Below are positions 54,378-63,771 of a stretch of DNA of 64,000 bases, piece after piece (positions within the stretch are counted from its first letter, which is position 1; each line of letters begins with the position of its first letter). Under the pieces are notes generated by a model that did no database searches, had not been told where the DNA came from, and saw only the letters and a program-made list of their open reading frames with translations. Both the position numbers and the translations under genes were made by a program. Origin of the DNA: UBA817 sp049889215 (lineage in GTDB: Bacteria > Margulisbacteria > Marinamargulisbacteria > UBA817); assembly GCA_049889215.1 (NCBI GenBank), contig JBMHDV010000007.1:1-64000 (forward strand), read 5' to 3'.

Positions 54378-55759
54378 TTTCAGCCATTTTAATGGCTCTA
54401 TCCTATCAATATTTTGCACCTGGATTGGTGATAGCCATGATCCCAATGCTTTATCGGCCTCTTAAAAAAACCACTTTGTTAAGCTGGGGCATTATTTACA
54501 TGGGAATCCTGCATTTATTTTTACTAAACTTAGCGAATGATAGTAGCCTCATTGCAGCCATTACTATTTGGTTAATGGCAAGCCTCTACTTTGGCTTATT
54601 TTATGGGATTGGTGGCTGGATTTTAACACTCGTATCAAAAAAAAGAAACATAAAATGGCCCCTACTCCTTCCAATCATTTGGCCCATAATTGAATACTTA
54701 AAAAGCATTGGCTCATTTGGAAATACCAATGGCAATTTAGGAATTGGCTTAGCTAGCATCATTGACTATTTACCCATCACGTCAGTGATTGGGCATATTG
54801 GGCTAAGCATGATCATCGTCATATTTAATGTTTTACTCTGGCAACAGCGTAAACATCCACATACTAAACGAGCTTTTAGCGCCATCATTGGGGTTTTATT
54901 ATTCACAGGATTACTCGGCAGCCATACGTTACTCACCACTGAAAAAACCACCATATCTGCCATCCAAACCAACATCACTCAACAACAAAAAATGCAACCA
55001 TCCCAATGGCCAAAACTCGAAACGATTTATTTAAATCAAATCAAGGAAGCCTCAGGAGACATCATTATTTTACCTGAAACAATTTTGCCAACCGTAATTC
55101 ATAAACGTCCTTGGCTAAACACATTGCAAACAATCAGTAATCAAAAAAACAAAACCATTGTGCTAGGTAGTTTTATTCATGATGCCGGCACATACAATGG
55201 CAGTATTATCATCCAACCCCACCAATCACCGCTATTCTATAAAAAGCAACGCCTGATGCCATTTGGCGAAACGCTCCCCTTTCGAAGCACGTTATCAAAG
55301 ATCATTCCCGACCATTTATTATTTAGTGACTTTGACCAAGGAACAACCACTATGGACCTTCAAATTGGACCTGTTTTCTTGCGCCCGATTATTTGTCTGG
55401 AGGGCATTTATAGTCACTTTTATCGATCAAAGACCAATAGTATCGTTGCCGTACACGCCAATAATGCCTGGTATGATCGTAGCACTGCCGGTAGTAAGTT
55501 TCTAAAATTTGCTCAAGTGCATGCCGCTGAATTTAATACCATGGTTGTGGTGGCTGCCAACCTTGGGCAATCCGCCATTATTGCGCCTTCTGGCAAGCCC
55601 ATTACCGTTGCCAAACACCAACAATCGGCGATACTAACCCACCCCATAATATCTTCCAGTTCGCCCAGCATTTACAATCGATATCCATGGTTAGGATGGC
55701 TAATGATTAGTATTATTTGGAGCCTATTTGCAATCAAAGGTCTAAACACATTTGATTAA
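54356..55759 (+). CDS. lnt: Apolipoprotein N-acyltransferase
   Basis: 467 residues. About six N-terminal membrane helices precede a nitrilase domain. The catalytic Glu-Lys-Cys triad is visible: IILPETILPT, YKKQRLMPFGETLPF and RPIICLEGIYS. The conserved VHANNAWYDRSTAG and final membrane helix follow. It adds the third acyl chain to lipoproteins in the inner membrane. The 3' end overlaps the convergent FAD gene by 26 bases. Confidence 0.93.
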   Translation: MDRYRTVISAILMALSYQYFAPGLVIAMIPMLYRPLKKTTLLSWGIIYMGILHLFLLNLANDSSLIAAITIWLMASLYFGLFYGIGGWILTLVSKKRNIKWPLLLPIIWPIIEYLKSIGSFGNTNGNLGIGLASIIDYLPITSVIGHIGLSMIIVIFNVLLWQQRKHPHTKRAFSAIIGVLLFTGLLGSHTLLTTEKTTISAIQTNITQQQKMQPSQWPKLETIYLNQIKEASGDIIILPETILPTVIHKRPWLNTLQTISNQKNKTIVLGSFIHDAGTYNGSIIIQPHQSPLFYKKQRLMPFGETLPFRSTLSKIIPDHLLFSDFDQGTTTMDLQIGPVFLRPIICLEGIYSHFYRSKTNSIVAVHANNAWYDRSTAGSKFLKFAQVHAAEFNTMVVVAANLGQSAIIAPSGKPITVAKHQQSAILTHPIISSSSPSIYNRYPWLGWLMISIIWSLFAIKGLNTFD

Positions 55760-57875
55760 TATGATTTAACGCATTATCCAACCCTTCACCCTTCCAATAC
55801 CGTGGGGTTTCTTTAGCATCACCAATGCGATGACAGGACGACCCATTGGCATCAAAATGGCTTTGATGAACCTGCTTATCTTGCATCAAAAATGCTTGAT
55901 GTTGAACCCGCTTTTTTTTCTGTTTACGTTTTATTTCAGAATGGACTTTTTTTTGAATATCATCTGTATTTGGTGGAAAATCTTCACTTGGACCGCGTCC
56001 CCTTTGCTGCTCTTTCAGAGCCAAAATAACCACTTTCTGTTCGTTTGTATAACCATCCAAGTCCATCGAGTCCCGTAACAAAATAGCCTCAACCTCTTCT
56101 TCATTTAAGGCAACCCCTCGCAATAATCCTTTGACATCATTTGGCCGCACAGCAAAATAAGCTGTCTCTAACCAATGATTTTGTTCGCCTGTAAATGATG
56201 CTTCAAATGACAGATACTCATCCAAAGAAATATTATCATTTAAATACGCCAATTGTGCCAACAATTGAGTAAGATCATCCTGCTGCGTATCTTGAATAAT
56301 TTTTCGCGAAGCATTAATGTCATCAACACTCCCAAATTTCAACCTTGAAATGGTTTCATCGGTGAGCCCAATATTCTGCAATTGAGCAAAGAAATCACGC
56401 ATCCCAAACGATTGAAAAGGCGCAATTGAATACTTACCACCAGACACCTTTAGTATTTCTTCATTATGAGACTCGTAAATGGCCTTTTGTCGAATAACAG
56501 GATGGTTTACTTGGTTAATTTTCTCATCCACTTTACGACAAATCCATTTTTTACCAACCATAGTATGATTTTTTAAGCCATCCGAACGGTTTAACATGTA
56601 ACCATCATCCAATAATCCAATACCAACAAAAAACCGTTTAGTCGCACCAATAGTGGGCCCTTGTCTTGAACGACGGTGGCCACTTGATTCAACAATAGTA
56701 ACATTTGATGCCGCATGAACCCCCTGATGCGAATGAATATCCTCCCTGCGAGCTGGACTTTCTGCCCCTATTGGCATTGCAGATTCAAAAAAAGACCTTG
56801 CAACTCGCCCGGCACTACCAGTCGCATCAATCACTGTTGCAGCTTGAACAATTTCATTATTATTTCCATCTTTAATGGATGCAGCAGCTGCCCCAAAACA
56901 ATCCACATTAAGGTTACGGTCCACCCCTAGTTTAAACGATACATTGTCTTTGGTTTCCAAAAAACGCATAAAAATACGCTGAATCACATCCGTTTGAAGG
57001 ACCCACTTTTTACCACCAATGTGTCCCTTTCCTTCTAAATGTTTTTGGATTTTTTCAATTGATTTTTCGGAATTTTTTTGACGATCATTAAGCTTCGTTT
57101 GATGATGAAAACAATAATTAGGCCCAAACTGAGGACTACATTTTAATTCTTCTAAACATTTTAATAATAAATCACGCACCTCCTGCCCAAAACCCAGAAC
57201 CCCCGGGCGTAAATCAACCTGAGATTCATCACGAATATCCAATAGAACCACATCTATACTTGGATCTTTTTCAAGAATCTTTAGCGCTGCCATCAAACCA
57301 CCTGGACCACACCCCGCAATCGCAACTCGAGAATTCGAACCTATATCTTCATCTTTAAACAATTGAGCACGAATACTATGAAACGATTTAATATCACTCG
57401 CCAATTCATCTTTAAAGGCAGACGGCAATGCATTAAGTTGCTTTCCTATTGTTTTAATTTTCTGAACATCTAGCGGATGGTGTAATTTTAAACCTTCGAT
57501 TTTACTTTTAAACTCACGAATAATATTGCGCTTCACTGTATTAAGCTGATCAATAAATTTCACAATATCCGTCCGACGACTTGTCTCTCCCTTCGATTTT
57601 ACCCACTGACTTTCTAAAATATCATCCAACAAAGTTAAATCTTGAAAGTGACGTTCAAAAAGGCCACCATTAGCACTATCTTGATAAGCATTAACTACTT
57701 TGATTAATTGCTGATTTTGATCAGGTGAAGCTGACCGAATAATGGATTGAAGTTTTGTTAAAGCAGAACTAGGATGTTTAGCCGTCATAATCAAATCAAG
57801 ATTGGCTGACGAACCTATTGGTGATTTTGACCTGCTAATATTTGGAGGAAAACTTGATAATGGAATTAAATTCAA
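55734..57875 (-). CDS. FAD-dependent monooxygenase-like protein, unusual
   Basis: 713 residues from TTG 57875, preceded by AAGGGGGG. Residues 1-170 are helical and not recognised. The Rossmann motif VAIAGCGPGGLMAALKIL near residue 182 ends in the acidic DVVLLDIRDES that binds ribose. A second FAD region reads VIDATGSAGRVARSFF. LRPGVLGFGQEVRDLLLK follows the first strand, vaguely as in MICAL-type flavoproteins. The C-terminal 250 residues are charged and unrecognised (IKRKQKKKRVQ). A longer ATG 58055 reading was rejected because it would overlap the divergent gene and encode AT-rich intergenic sequence. Confidence 0.6.
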   Translation of the reverse strand: MNLIPLSSFPPNISRSKSPIGSSANLDLIMTAKHPSSALTKLQSIIRSASPDQNQQLIKVVNAYQDSANGGLFERHFQDLTLLDDILESQWVKSKGETSRRTDIVKFIDQLNTVKRNIIREFKSKIEGLKLHHPLDVQKIKTIGKQLNALPSAFKDELASDIKSFHSIRAQLFKDEDIGSNSRVAIAGCGPGGLMAALKILEKDPSIDVVLLDIRDESQVDLRPGVLGFGQEVRDLLLKCLEELKCSPQFGPNYCFHHQTKLNDRQKNSEKSIEKIQKHLEGKGHIGGKKWVLQTDVIQRIFMRFLETKDNVSFKLGVDRNLNVDCFGAAAASIKDGNNNEIVQAATVIDATGSAGRVARSFFESAMPIGAESPARREDIHSHQGVHAASNVTIVESSGHRRSRQGPTIGATKRFFVGIGLLDDGYMLNRSDGLKNHTMVGKKWICRKVDEKINQVNHPVIRQKAIYESHNEEILKVSGGKYSIAPFQSFGMRDFFAQLQNIGLTDETISRLKFGSVDDINASRKIIQDTQQDDLTQLLAQLAYLNDNISLDEYLSFEASFTGEQNHWLETAYFAVRPNDVKGLLRGVALNEEEVEAILLRDSMDLDGYTNEQKVVILALKEQQRGRGPSEDFPPNTDDIQKKVHSEIKRKQKKKRVQHQAFLMQDKQVHQSHFDANGSSCHRIGDAKETPRYWKGEGLDNALNHINQMCLDL

Positions 57876-58007
57876 TACTACCCCCCTTACAAACCAATAA
57901 ACGTATTGCCCTATTAATATATTCCCCAAAATAAATCTGTATAAACATGTAAGATATAAAAAATCAAAAAACATTAAAAAAAACGTTTTTATATCGATAA
58001 GTGTGAT

Positions 58008-59735
58008 ATGGTCCCCAATGATCTCAAAAAAGAACATACTGCTAACCAGCTGCAAATGACCATTATTAAGCTCAGAAAAGAGCTTGAGAAAAGCTTTGTT
58101 ACCAAAGATAAAGCAGTTGCTGATACCAAAAACAAAAATAGTTTAACCATTCGAGACCTAGAAAAAACCATTCAAGCATTGCGCATTAGCAACGAAAAAG
58201 AACGCATTGGCGAAGAAAATCGAATTCAAAAAGCGGTGGCCGATACGAGCATTGAAAACCGAAAACTCGAAAAAAATGTGCAATCCCTTCGTGATGAATT
58301 GGAAAAAGAACAGATTGCTCAAGAATCACGCATTCAAAAAGCCGTGGCCAATGCCAACATCGAAATTCGGCATTTGGAACGTAACGTGCAATCCCTTCGT
58401 GATGAACTTGAAAAGCAAAAGATTGCTGAAGAAGGCAAAGTCCAAAAAGCCGTTGTCGATGCCAACATTGAAATTAAACACCTGGAACGTAATGTTCAGT
58501 CCTTACGTGACGAGCTTGAAAAACAAAAAATTGCCGAAGAATCGAATGTCCAAAAAGCGGTGGCAGATGCCCATATTGAAATTAGGCATTTGCAAGGCAA
58601 TGTCCAATCCCTTCGCGATGAACTTGAAAAACAAAAAATTGCGGAGGAAGGCAATATTCAAAAAGCGGTGGTCGATGCCAATATCGAAATCCGTCATTTG
58701 CAAGGCAATGTCCAATCCCTTCGCGATGAACTCGAAAAACAAAAGATCGCTGAAGAAACTCGCATCCAAAAAGCAGTCGCCGATGCCCATATTGAAATTA
58801 ACCATTTAAAACGTAACGTACAATCCTTACGTGACGAGCTTGAAAAACAAAAAATCGCAGAAGAAAACAACATTCAAAAAGCGGTGGTTAATGCCGAAAT
58901 GGAAATCAAACACTTGCGACGCAATGTCCAATCCTTACGTGACGAATTGGAAAAACAAAAAATTGCTGAGGAAACCAAGGTTCAAAAAGCGGTGGTCGAT
59001 GCCAACATTGAAATCAACCATTTACGCCGTAATGTTCAATCCTTACGTGACGAGTTGGAAAAACAAAAAATTGCGGAAGAAACCAAAGTTCAACAAGCCG
59101 TTGTTAACGCCGATATAGAAATCAAGCACCTGCGTCGCAATGTCCAATCATTACGCGACGAACTTGAAAAACAAAAAATTGCGGAAGAAACCAAGGTCCA
59201 AAAAGCCATTGCCGATAATCATATTGAAATCACACACTTAAAAGGCAATGTCCAATCCCTACGCGATGAATTAGAAAAACAACAAATTGCCGAAGAAACC
59301 AATATTCAAAAAGCCGTTGCTGATACAAATACAGAAAATAAACATCTTCAAAAGAATGTGCAATCTTTACGTGACGAATTGGAAAAAGAAAAGTTTAATG
59401 CAGCCAAACTTTTGGAAGAAACCAAACAAATGGAAATTTTAAAACGCCAACAATTGGAACAAACCATCCAAGATTTACGCGAAGAGCTCACCAAAACATC
59501 CGGAGATATTGCCACCATTCAAAACAAGCACCAGCTGCACTGTGACCATTTAGAAAAGCACTTTAAAGAAACCATCGAAAAACTTCGCGAAGAACTTGAT
59601 GAAAAAGTAGCAAAATCCAAATCAACTGACACTCAACCCAACCCAACAAATACAGAATCAAAACCAGTCAATGAAACACCAAAAAAAACTGACAAAAAAA
59701 AGAATAAGAAAAAACAAAAAAAAGATAAAGAATAA
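58008..59735 (+). CDS. Coiled-coil protein with 36-residue repeats
   Basis: 575 residues, almost wholly coiled coil. From residue about 54 to 465 it is built from twelve tandem units of exactly 36 residues, consensus NVQSLRDELEKQKIAEET followed by KVQKAVVDANIEIxHLRR. The 36-residue period equals two heptads plus two hendecads, suggesting a coil with altered twist. The C-terminus is a KKNKKKQKKDKE-type basic tail. There is no signal or membrane segment. Function unknown; a structural or scaffold role is likely. The GAF-cyclase gene follows 52 bases later. Confidence 0.8.
   Translation: MVPNDLKKEHTANQLQMTIIKLRKELEKSFVTKDKAVADTKNKNSLTIRDLEKTIQALRISNEKERIGEENRIQKAVADTSIENRKLEKNVQSLRDELEKEQIAQESRIQKAVANANIEIRHLERNVQSLRDELEKQKIAEEGKVQKAVVDANIEIKHLERNVQSLRDELEKQKIAEESNVQKAVADAHIEIRHLQGNVQSLRDELEKQKIAEEGNIQKAVVDANIEIRHLQGNVQSLRDELEKQKIAEETRIQKAVADAHIEINHLKRNVQSLRDELEKQKIAEENNIQKAVVNAEMEIKHLRRNVQSLRDELEKQKIAEETKVQKAVVDANIEINHLRRNVQSLRDELEKQKIAEETKVQQAVVNADIEIKHLRRNVQSLRDELEKQKIAEETKVQKAIADNHIEITHLKGNVQSLRDELEKQQIAEETNIQKAVADTNTENKHLQKNVQSLRDELEKEKFNAAKLLEETKQMEILKRQQLEQTIQDLREELTKTSGDIATIQNKHQLHCDHLEKHFKETIEKLREELDEKVAKSKSTDTQPNPTNTESKPVNETPKKTDKKKNKKKQKKDKE
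58167..59400 (+). repeat. 108-bp tandem repeat array inside the coiled-coil gene
   Basis: Units begin at 58167 (degenerate), 58275, 58383, 58491, 58599, 58707, 58815, 58923, 59031, 59139, 59247 and 59355 (partial), all exactly 108 bases apart. Protein identity between units is high while third codon positions vary, so purifying selection acts on the peptide and the array is not a recent duplication. Confidence 0.9.
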
Positions 59736-59787
59736 ACCGGTTCATACCGATAAAATCAATAATCCCAACCATTAGGAGTAAGCATTT

Positions 59788-62076
59788 ATGAAAGAACAAA
59801 GCCAACAGTTTACCGAATTATTGTTGAAATTAACCAACGATTTAGCGGTATCTGCCACATTGGATGATGCACTTGAGCGTTTGGTTGAAATTACAACCAC
59901 AACCATCAATGCGGACAGAGGAACCATCTTTCTAAATGATGAACGCACAGGCGAATTGTATTCTCGTGTTGCACAAGGCAACTTTCGCCGTGAAATTCGA
60001 ATGCTAAACAATCGAGGGGTTGCCGGTTGGTCATTCATTAACAATGAAAGTGTCATTATTAAAGATGCCTATAAAGATAAGCGCTTTAACAAAGAAATTG
60101 ACGAAAACACCGGCTATACCACGAAAAATATGATGTGTTGCCCCATCTATTCATTAAAAGGGGAAAAGATTGGCGTTGCACAAGTTTTAAATAAGCAAAA
60201 AGGCAGTTTTAGCCAAAAAGATCTAGAGATTCTAGAGGTCATGACCAAACAAGCCGCAACGACACTGCAAAATAACGTCATTATCGAAGAGATTGAAGCA
60301 TCGCGAAAGCAAGAACTTGAATTTTTAGATGTTGTATCAAAAGTATCATCTGAACTTGAAATTGGCCCCCTATTACAAAAAATCATGGAAACCATTACCA
60401 AAATGTTAGATGCGGACCGATCGACCCTATTTATTAACGACGAAAAAACAAACGAACTATTTACAGAGATTGGCCAAGGCTTAGGCAAGACATCCATTCG
60501 ATTCCCCAATAGTGTCGGAATTGCAGGGTCGGTATTTACATCGGGGAAATCAATTAACATTCCACATGCTTATGCAGACCTTCGTTTTAACCCAAGCTTT
60601 GATAAGCAAACCGGTTACTTTACTCAATCCATTTTATGCATGCCCGTACGAAATAAAACCGGCAAAATTATTGGTGTTACCCAAGTACTCAATAAACGTG
60701 GCGGCACATTTAATCGAGAAGATGAAGCGCGATTGGAAGCATTTACATCTCAGATTTCGGTGGGCATTGAAAACGCAAAACTATTTGATGATGTACAAAA
60801 CATGAAAAACTACACGGAAAGTATATTAGCTAGTATGAAAAACGCTGTTATTACAGTGAATGAAGACGGCAATATTACCACCTGCAATCGCGCAGGGCTT
60901 CATTTAATGCGTTTACGAAAATCAGAAGTACTGGGCAAGCACATCAGTGAAATCCTAGTGGATGATAATGCTTGGGTGGTTGAAAAGTTAGATGATTTAG
61001 AAACCCCAGAAGATGAAGATGACTTGGAAGAAAAAAATCTACTGCCAAAATTCAGAGACTTGGAATTTTTGGATACAGAACTCCACTTTAACAACAATGC
61101 GATTTCAGCCAACATTACCATTCATCCATTAATTGCAGAAAAAGATAATGAAGAAATCAAAGTTGGGTCCATGGTCATGATTGAAAACATCAGTGACGAA
61201 AAACGAATGAAATCAACCATGTCACGTTACATGAACCCGGAGCTTGCTGAACAGTTACTGGATGGCGGCGAAGAACTTCTGGGCGGTAAACAAAGCGTTG
61301 GCACCGTCTTATTCTCGGATGTCCGTAGCTTTACAACCATTACCGAAACACTGGGTGCTCAAGGCACCGTCGCACTACTAAACGAATACTTCACTGTCAT
61401 GGTAGATTGTATTCAAGCAGAAGAAGGCATGTTAGATAAATTCATTGGTGATGCCATGATGGCCATCTTCGGAACCCCAATTTCACACGAAGATGATCCA
61501 GACCGTGGTGTTCGTTGTGCCATCCAAATGATGGTCAAACTCAATGAGTTTAACGCACCGCGTGCCAAAGCTGGCCAACTCTGTTTAGATCATGGCATGG
61601 GCTTAAATACCGACTCAATTGTTTCGGGAAATATTGGCTCCCCCAAACGAATGGATTATACCGTGATTGGGGATGGCGTAAACCTGGCAGCTCGATTGGA
61701 AAGTGCGTGTAAACAATATGGCGCACGAATTTTAATTTCAGAGTTCACCTTCAATGCATTAAAAGCAACGTACAAAACCCGTGAAATTGATAAAGTGGTT
61801 GTTAAAGGTAAAACTGAACCGGTCGGCGTATACGAAGTATTGGATTACCACACGCCAGAAAGCTTCCCGAACATGGTGGACGCACTGGGTATTTTTAATC
61901 AAGGATTTGAACTGTATAAGCAAGGCAGCTGGGATAAAGCCATTAAACAATTTAAAGGTGTTCTAAAAGCGAACCCCAACGATATTTGTGCGCAAATGTA
62001 CATTGAACGATGCGATATCCTTAAAAAGCGTAAACCTAAAAAATGGGATGGCGTCTGGGTGATGACATCGAAATAG
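59788..62076 (+). CDS. GAF-GAF-PAS-type adenylate/guanylate cyclase
   Basis: 762 residues, soluble. GAF domain 1 spans about 20-165 (LNNRGVAGWSFINNESVIIK) and GAF domain 2 about 190-340. A PAS-like segment follows at 345-475 (VNEDGNITTCNRAGLHLMRL). The class III cyclase domain runs about 500-680: metal Asp in VLFSDVRSFTTI, second Asp in DKFIGDAMMAIFGTP, and MDYTVIGDGVNLAARLESA. A TPR-like C-terminus (IFNQGFELYKQGSWDKAIKQ) closes it. It should make cAMP or cGMP in response to a bound ligand. AGGAG lies ten bases before the ATG. Confidence 0.92.
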   Translation: MKEQSQQFTELLLKLTNDLAVSATLDDALERLVEITTTTINADRGTIFLNDERTGELYSRVAQGNFRREIRMLNNRGVAGWSFINNESVIIKDAYKDKRFNKEIDENTGYTTKNMMCCPIYSLKGEKIGVAQVLNKQKGSFSQKDLEILEVMTKQAATTLQNNVIIEEIEASRKQELEFLDVVSKVSSELEIGPLLQKIMETITKMLDADRSTLFINDEKTNELFTEIGQGLGKTSIRFPNSVGIAGSVFTSGKSINIPHAYADLRFNPSFDKQTGYFTQSILCMPVRNKTGKIIGVTQVLNKRGGTFNREDEARLEAFTSQISVGIENAKLFDDVQNMKNYTESILASMKNAVITVNEDGNITTCNRAGLHLMRLRKSEVLGKHISEILVDDNAWVVEKLDDLETPEDEDDLEEKNLLPKFRDLEFLDTELHFNNNAISANITIHPLIAEKDNEEIKVGSMVMIENISDEKRMKSTMSRYMNPELAEQLLDGGEELLGGKQSVGTVLFSDVRSFTTITETLGAQGTVALLNEYFTVMVDCIQAEEGMLDKFIGDAMMAIFGTPISHEDDPDRGVRCAIQMMVKLNEFNAPRAKAGQLCLDHGMGLNTDSIVSGNIGSPKRMDYTVIGDGVNLAARLESACKQYGARILISEFTFNALKATYKTREIDKVVVKGKTEPVGVYEVLDYHTPESFPNMVDALGIFNQGFELYKQGSWDKAIKQFKGVLKANPNDICAQMYIERCDILKKRKPKKWDGVWVMTSK

Positions 62077-62280
62077 TCACCACTGAAGTGCCCTTCTCAT
62101 AGTAACTTAAAACGATTTAATCAAGCCTACATGATGGTGCAGGCTCTACTTGGAAAACAACGTTTTTGATTGTTCGAATCACTAGTTTCATCAAGAAAGA
62201 CGTCTTCTCATTCAGTCCCATGGAAAGAGAGGGTCAGTCCCCTTTGGATTCTTCCATGCTACCAGCGGCTGCAGCTGCTT
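62077..62280. other. Intergenic stretch with CAGTCCC motifs
   Basis: 204 bases between convergent genes. They contain an imperfect hairpin (AGCCT...AGGCT near 62129-62151), and CATGGAA (near 62219) pairing with TTCCATG (near 62252). Between these lies GGGTCAGTCCCC, a REP-like short palindrome. No coding signal. Confidence 0.5.
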
Positions 62281-63258
62281 TTATTTAAAAAGCTTTACAA
62301 TCTCTTTGTGACCCTGCTTAATAGCCAAATTTAGCGGGCTCTCTTGGTCCCAAATCAGCAGAGTCAAATTCGCCGCCGCCCCAGCGTTAATAAAGACTTT
62401 AACAACGTCTGTGTGACCATTAAAAGCGGCGAAATGAAGCGGGGTCCATCTTACAATGTTCGCCAGATCTACATTTGCCCCAGCGGCAATTAAGGCTCGG
62501 ACAGTCTCTGTGTGACCATTTTTTGCGGCGAAATGAAGCTGGGTCTGCCCAAATCTATCTCTCTCAATAATATCAGTAATGCCCTTTGCCTTTAAAACTC
62601 TAATAGCGTTTGGAAGAGCGTCTCTGAAAGGTGTTAGCACTTGCAACTGATGTATAGGATTTTTGGATGGGCCGTCTGGTATTTGTATTCCGGTAATTCC
62701 TGAGTCTGTGATCAATTTATTGAGTTCTTTTTTTAAGAGTGCTTTTTTTGAGAGTGCTTTTTTTAAGGCTTCTTGTACATAGTGTAGTTTTCTTGATGTC
62801 TGAGCAAAATTCACAAAGGAATCAATATCTAAAAATGGATACATATGAGTAACTGCATCTTGAGGTAATATGCCAAATATATCCGTATGACCTTGATCAT
62901 CACCTTTGGGTTTTTTCACGCCAACAGCGGCAGTTTCCTGAGTTGGTGGTACGCCTACAGGTATAAGCTGTGCCCTAAGGGCTGCATCTTGGGCTCCATC
63001 TGTATAACCACTAGGAGTTCCAGGATCACCTTTGGGTTCTTTCACGCCAACAGCGGCAGCTTCTTCTTCACCTGCTAATGCTGTTGTTGCCCGGGTTGTT
63101 GGTGGTGCTAGTGGGGCCGCAGCTGCTACTGGTGGTGGTGGTGATTGGGTATTTGTAGCTACTGCTGCTGATTGGGAATTAGTACGGTTTTCTTCAATAG
63201 ATCTAAGTTGAAAGCTCCTAGTTTTTAAGTTTCCTTGATTGCTATTTATTCCTTGCAT
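62281..63258 (-). CDS. F-box and ankyrin-repeat protein (putative effector)
   Basis: 325 residues from ATG 63258 with GGAGG five bases upstream. Residues 1-120 are low complexity, Ala/Pro/Thr-rich, with a repeated GVKEPKGD / GVKKPKGD segment. Residues about 127-165 read as an F-box: ILPQDAVTHMYPFLDIDSFV then NFAQTSRKL. Three ankyrin repeats close it (GQTQLHFAAKNGHTETVRAL, TPLHFAAFNGHTDVVKVF, SPLNLAIKQGHKEIVKLF). In eukaryotes F-box proteins load substrates onto SCF ubiquitin ligases, and F-box-ankyrin proteins occur as effectors in intracellular bacteria and poxviruses. An effector role here is inference; no secretion signal is visible. Confidence 0.75.
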   Translation of the reverse strand: MQGINSNQGNLKTRSFQLRSIEENRTNSQSAAVATNTQSPPPPVAAAAPLAPPTTRATTALAGEEEAAAVGVKEPKGDPGTPSGYTDGAQDAALRAQLIPVGVPPTQETAAVGVKKPKGDDQGHTDIFGILPQDAVTHMYPFLDIDSFVNFAQTSRKLHYVQEALKKALSKKALLKKELNKLITDSGITGIQIPDGPSKNPIHQLQVLTPFRDALPNAIRVLKAKGITDIIERDRFGQTQLHFAAKNGHTETVRALIAAGANVDLANIVRWTPLHFAAFNGHTDVVKVFINAGAAANLTLLIWDQESPLNLAIKQGHKEIVKLFK

Positions 63259-63285
63259 GATTTCCTCCAGTTTGTGGTCAAGCAA

Positions 63286-63771
63286 AAAGGGCCGTTCTCA
63301 CATCACAAAAATTAGATTATTACAAATGACACTGATATTCAATGCCATTCTTTATTGATTATCGAATATTGATCTCAAATAATTTCACTGGGTGGCTCTG
63401 CAACATCGCAGATTTAGACAAAACTGCATTTTGCGACAGTCCCAGGGGCTTAAAACTAACAGGGGTGACAAGTATCCCATAAACGATCGTTTATGTGACA
63501 TGAAAAGATGATGAATAGGTTATGTGACAATTTTCGTTTAATTGCAAGTAACAAAAGCCTATAACATTAACAATGTAACACAACTCAATTATGGGAATGA
63601 GTTATGGGAAGTTGTGGTATGCAGGATTTATGAAAAAATTTAATTTTCAAAAAAACCATGGCGTTGGTAAAGGAACGTGGTACAGAAGAGCTTAACGGGT
63701 GCCGCCAGTCCAGAATCCGACTATTCTATATCATAATATAGAATTTACTCGACTATTTTATAATTTGATGC
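63286..63771. mobile_element. Non-coding stretch resembling an insertion-sequence end
   Basis: 486 bases without a convincing gene. It holds an 18-base perfect palindrome CATAAACGATCGTTTATG (63478-63495). GTGACA occurs three times at 29-30-base spacing (63465, 63495, 63524), two of them within TTATGTGACA. Such arrays of transposase-binding repeats occur at the ends of IS21-like elements, but no transposase is present. A second inverted repeat, ATTCTATAT-CATA-ATATAGAAT (63723-63744), lies just downstream of the small membrane-protein gene and may be its terminator. Confidence 0.35.

Noticed and set aside
58207..58809. Second long frame (200 codons) over the coiled-coil gene
   Set aside because: It is a shadow produced by the 108-bp repeats; the main frame carries conserved heptads and the shadow is lysine/asparagine-rich noise.
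62210..63460. CAGTCCC motifs flanking the F-box gene as boundaries of a mobile unit
   Set aside because: The shared string is only seven bases, in differing contexts, so chance is a sufficient explanation.
63658..63741. Short frame MALVKERGTEELNG in the non-coding stretch
   Set aside because: 27 codons, no upstream ribosome site and no family; it might be a transposase remnant but cannot be supported.
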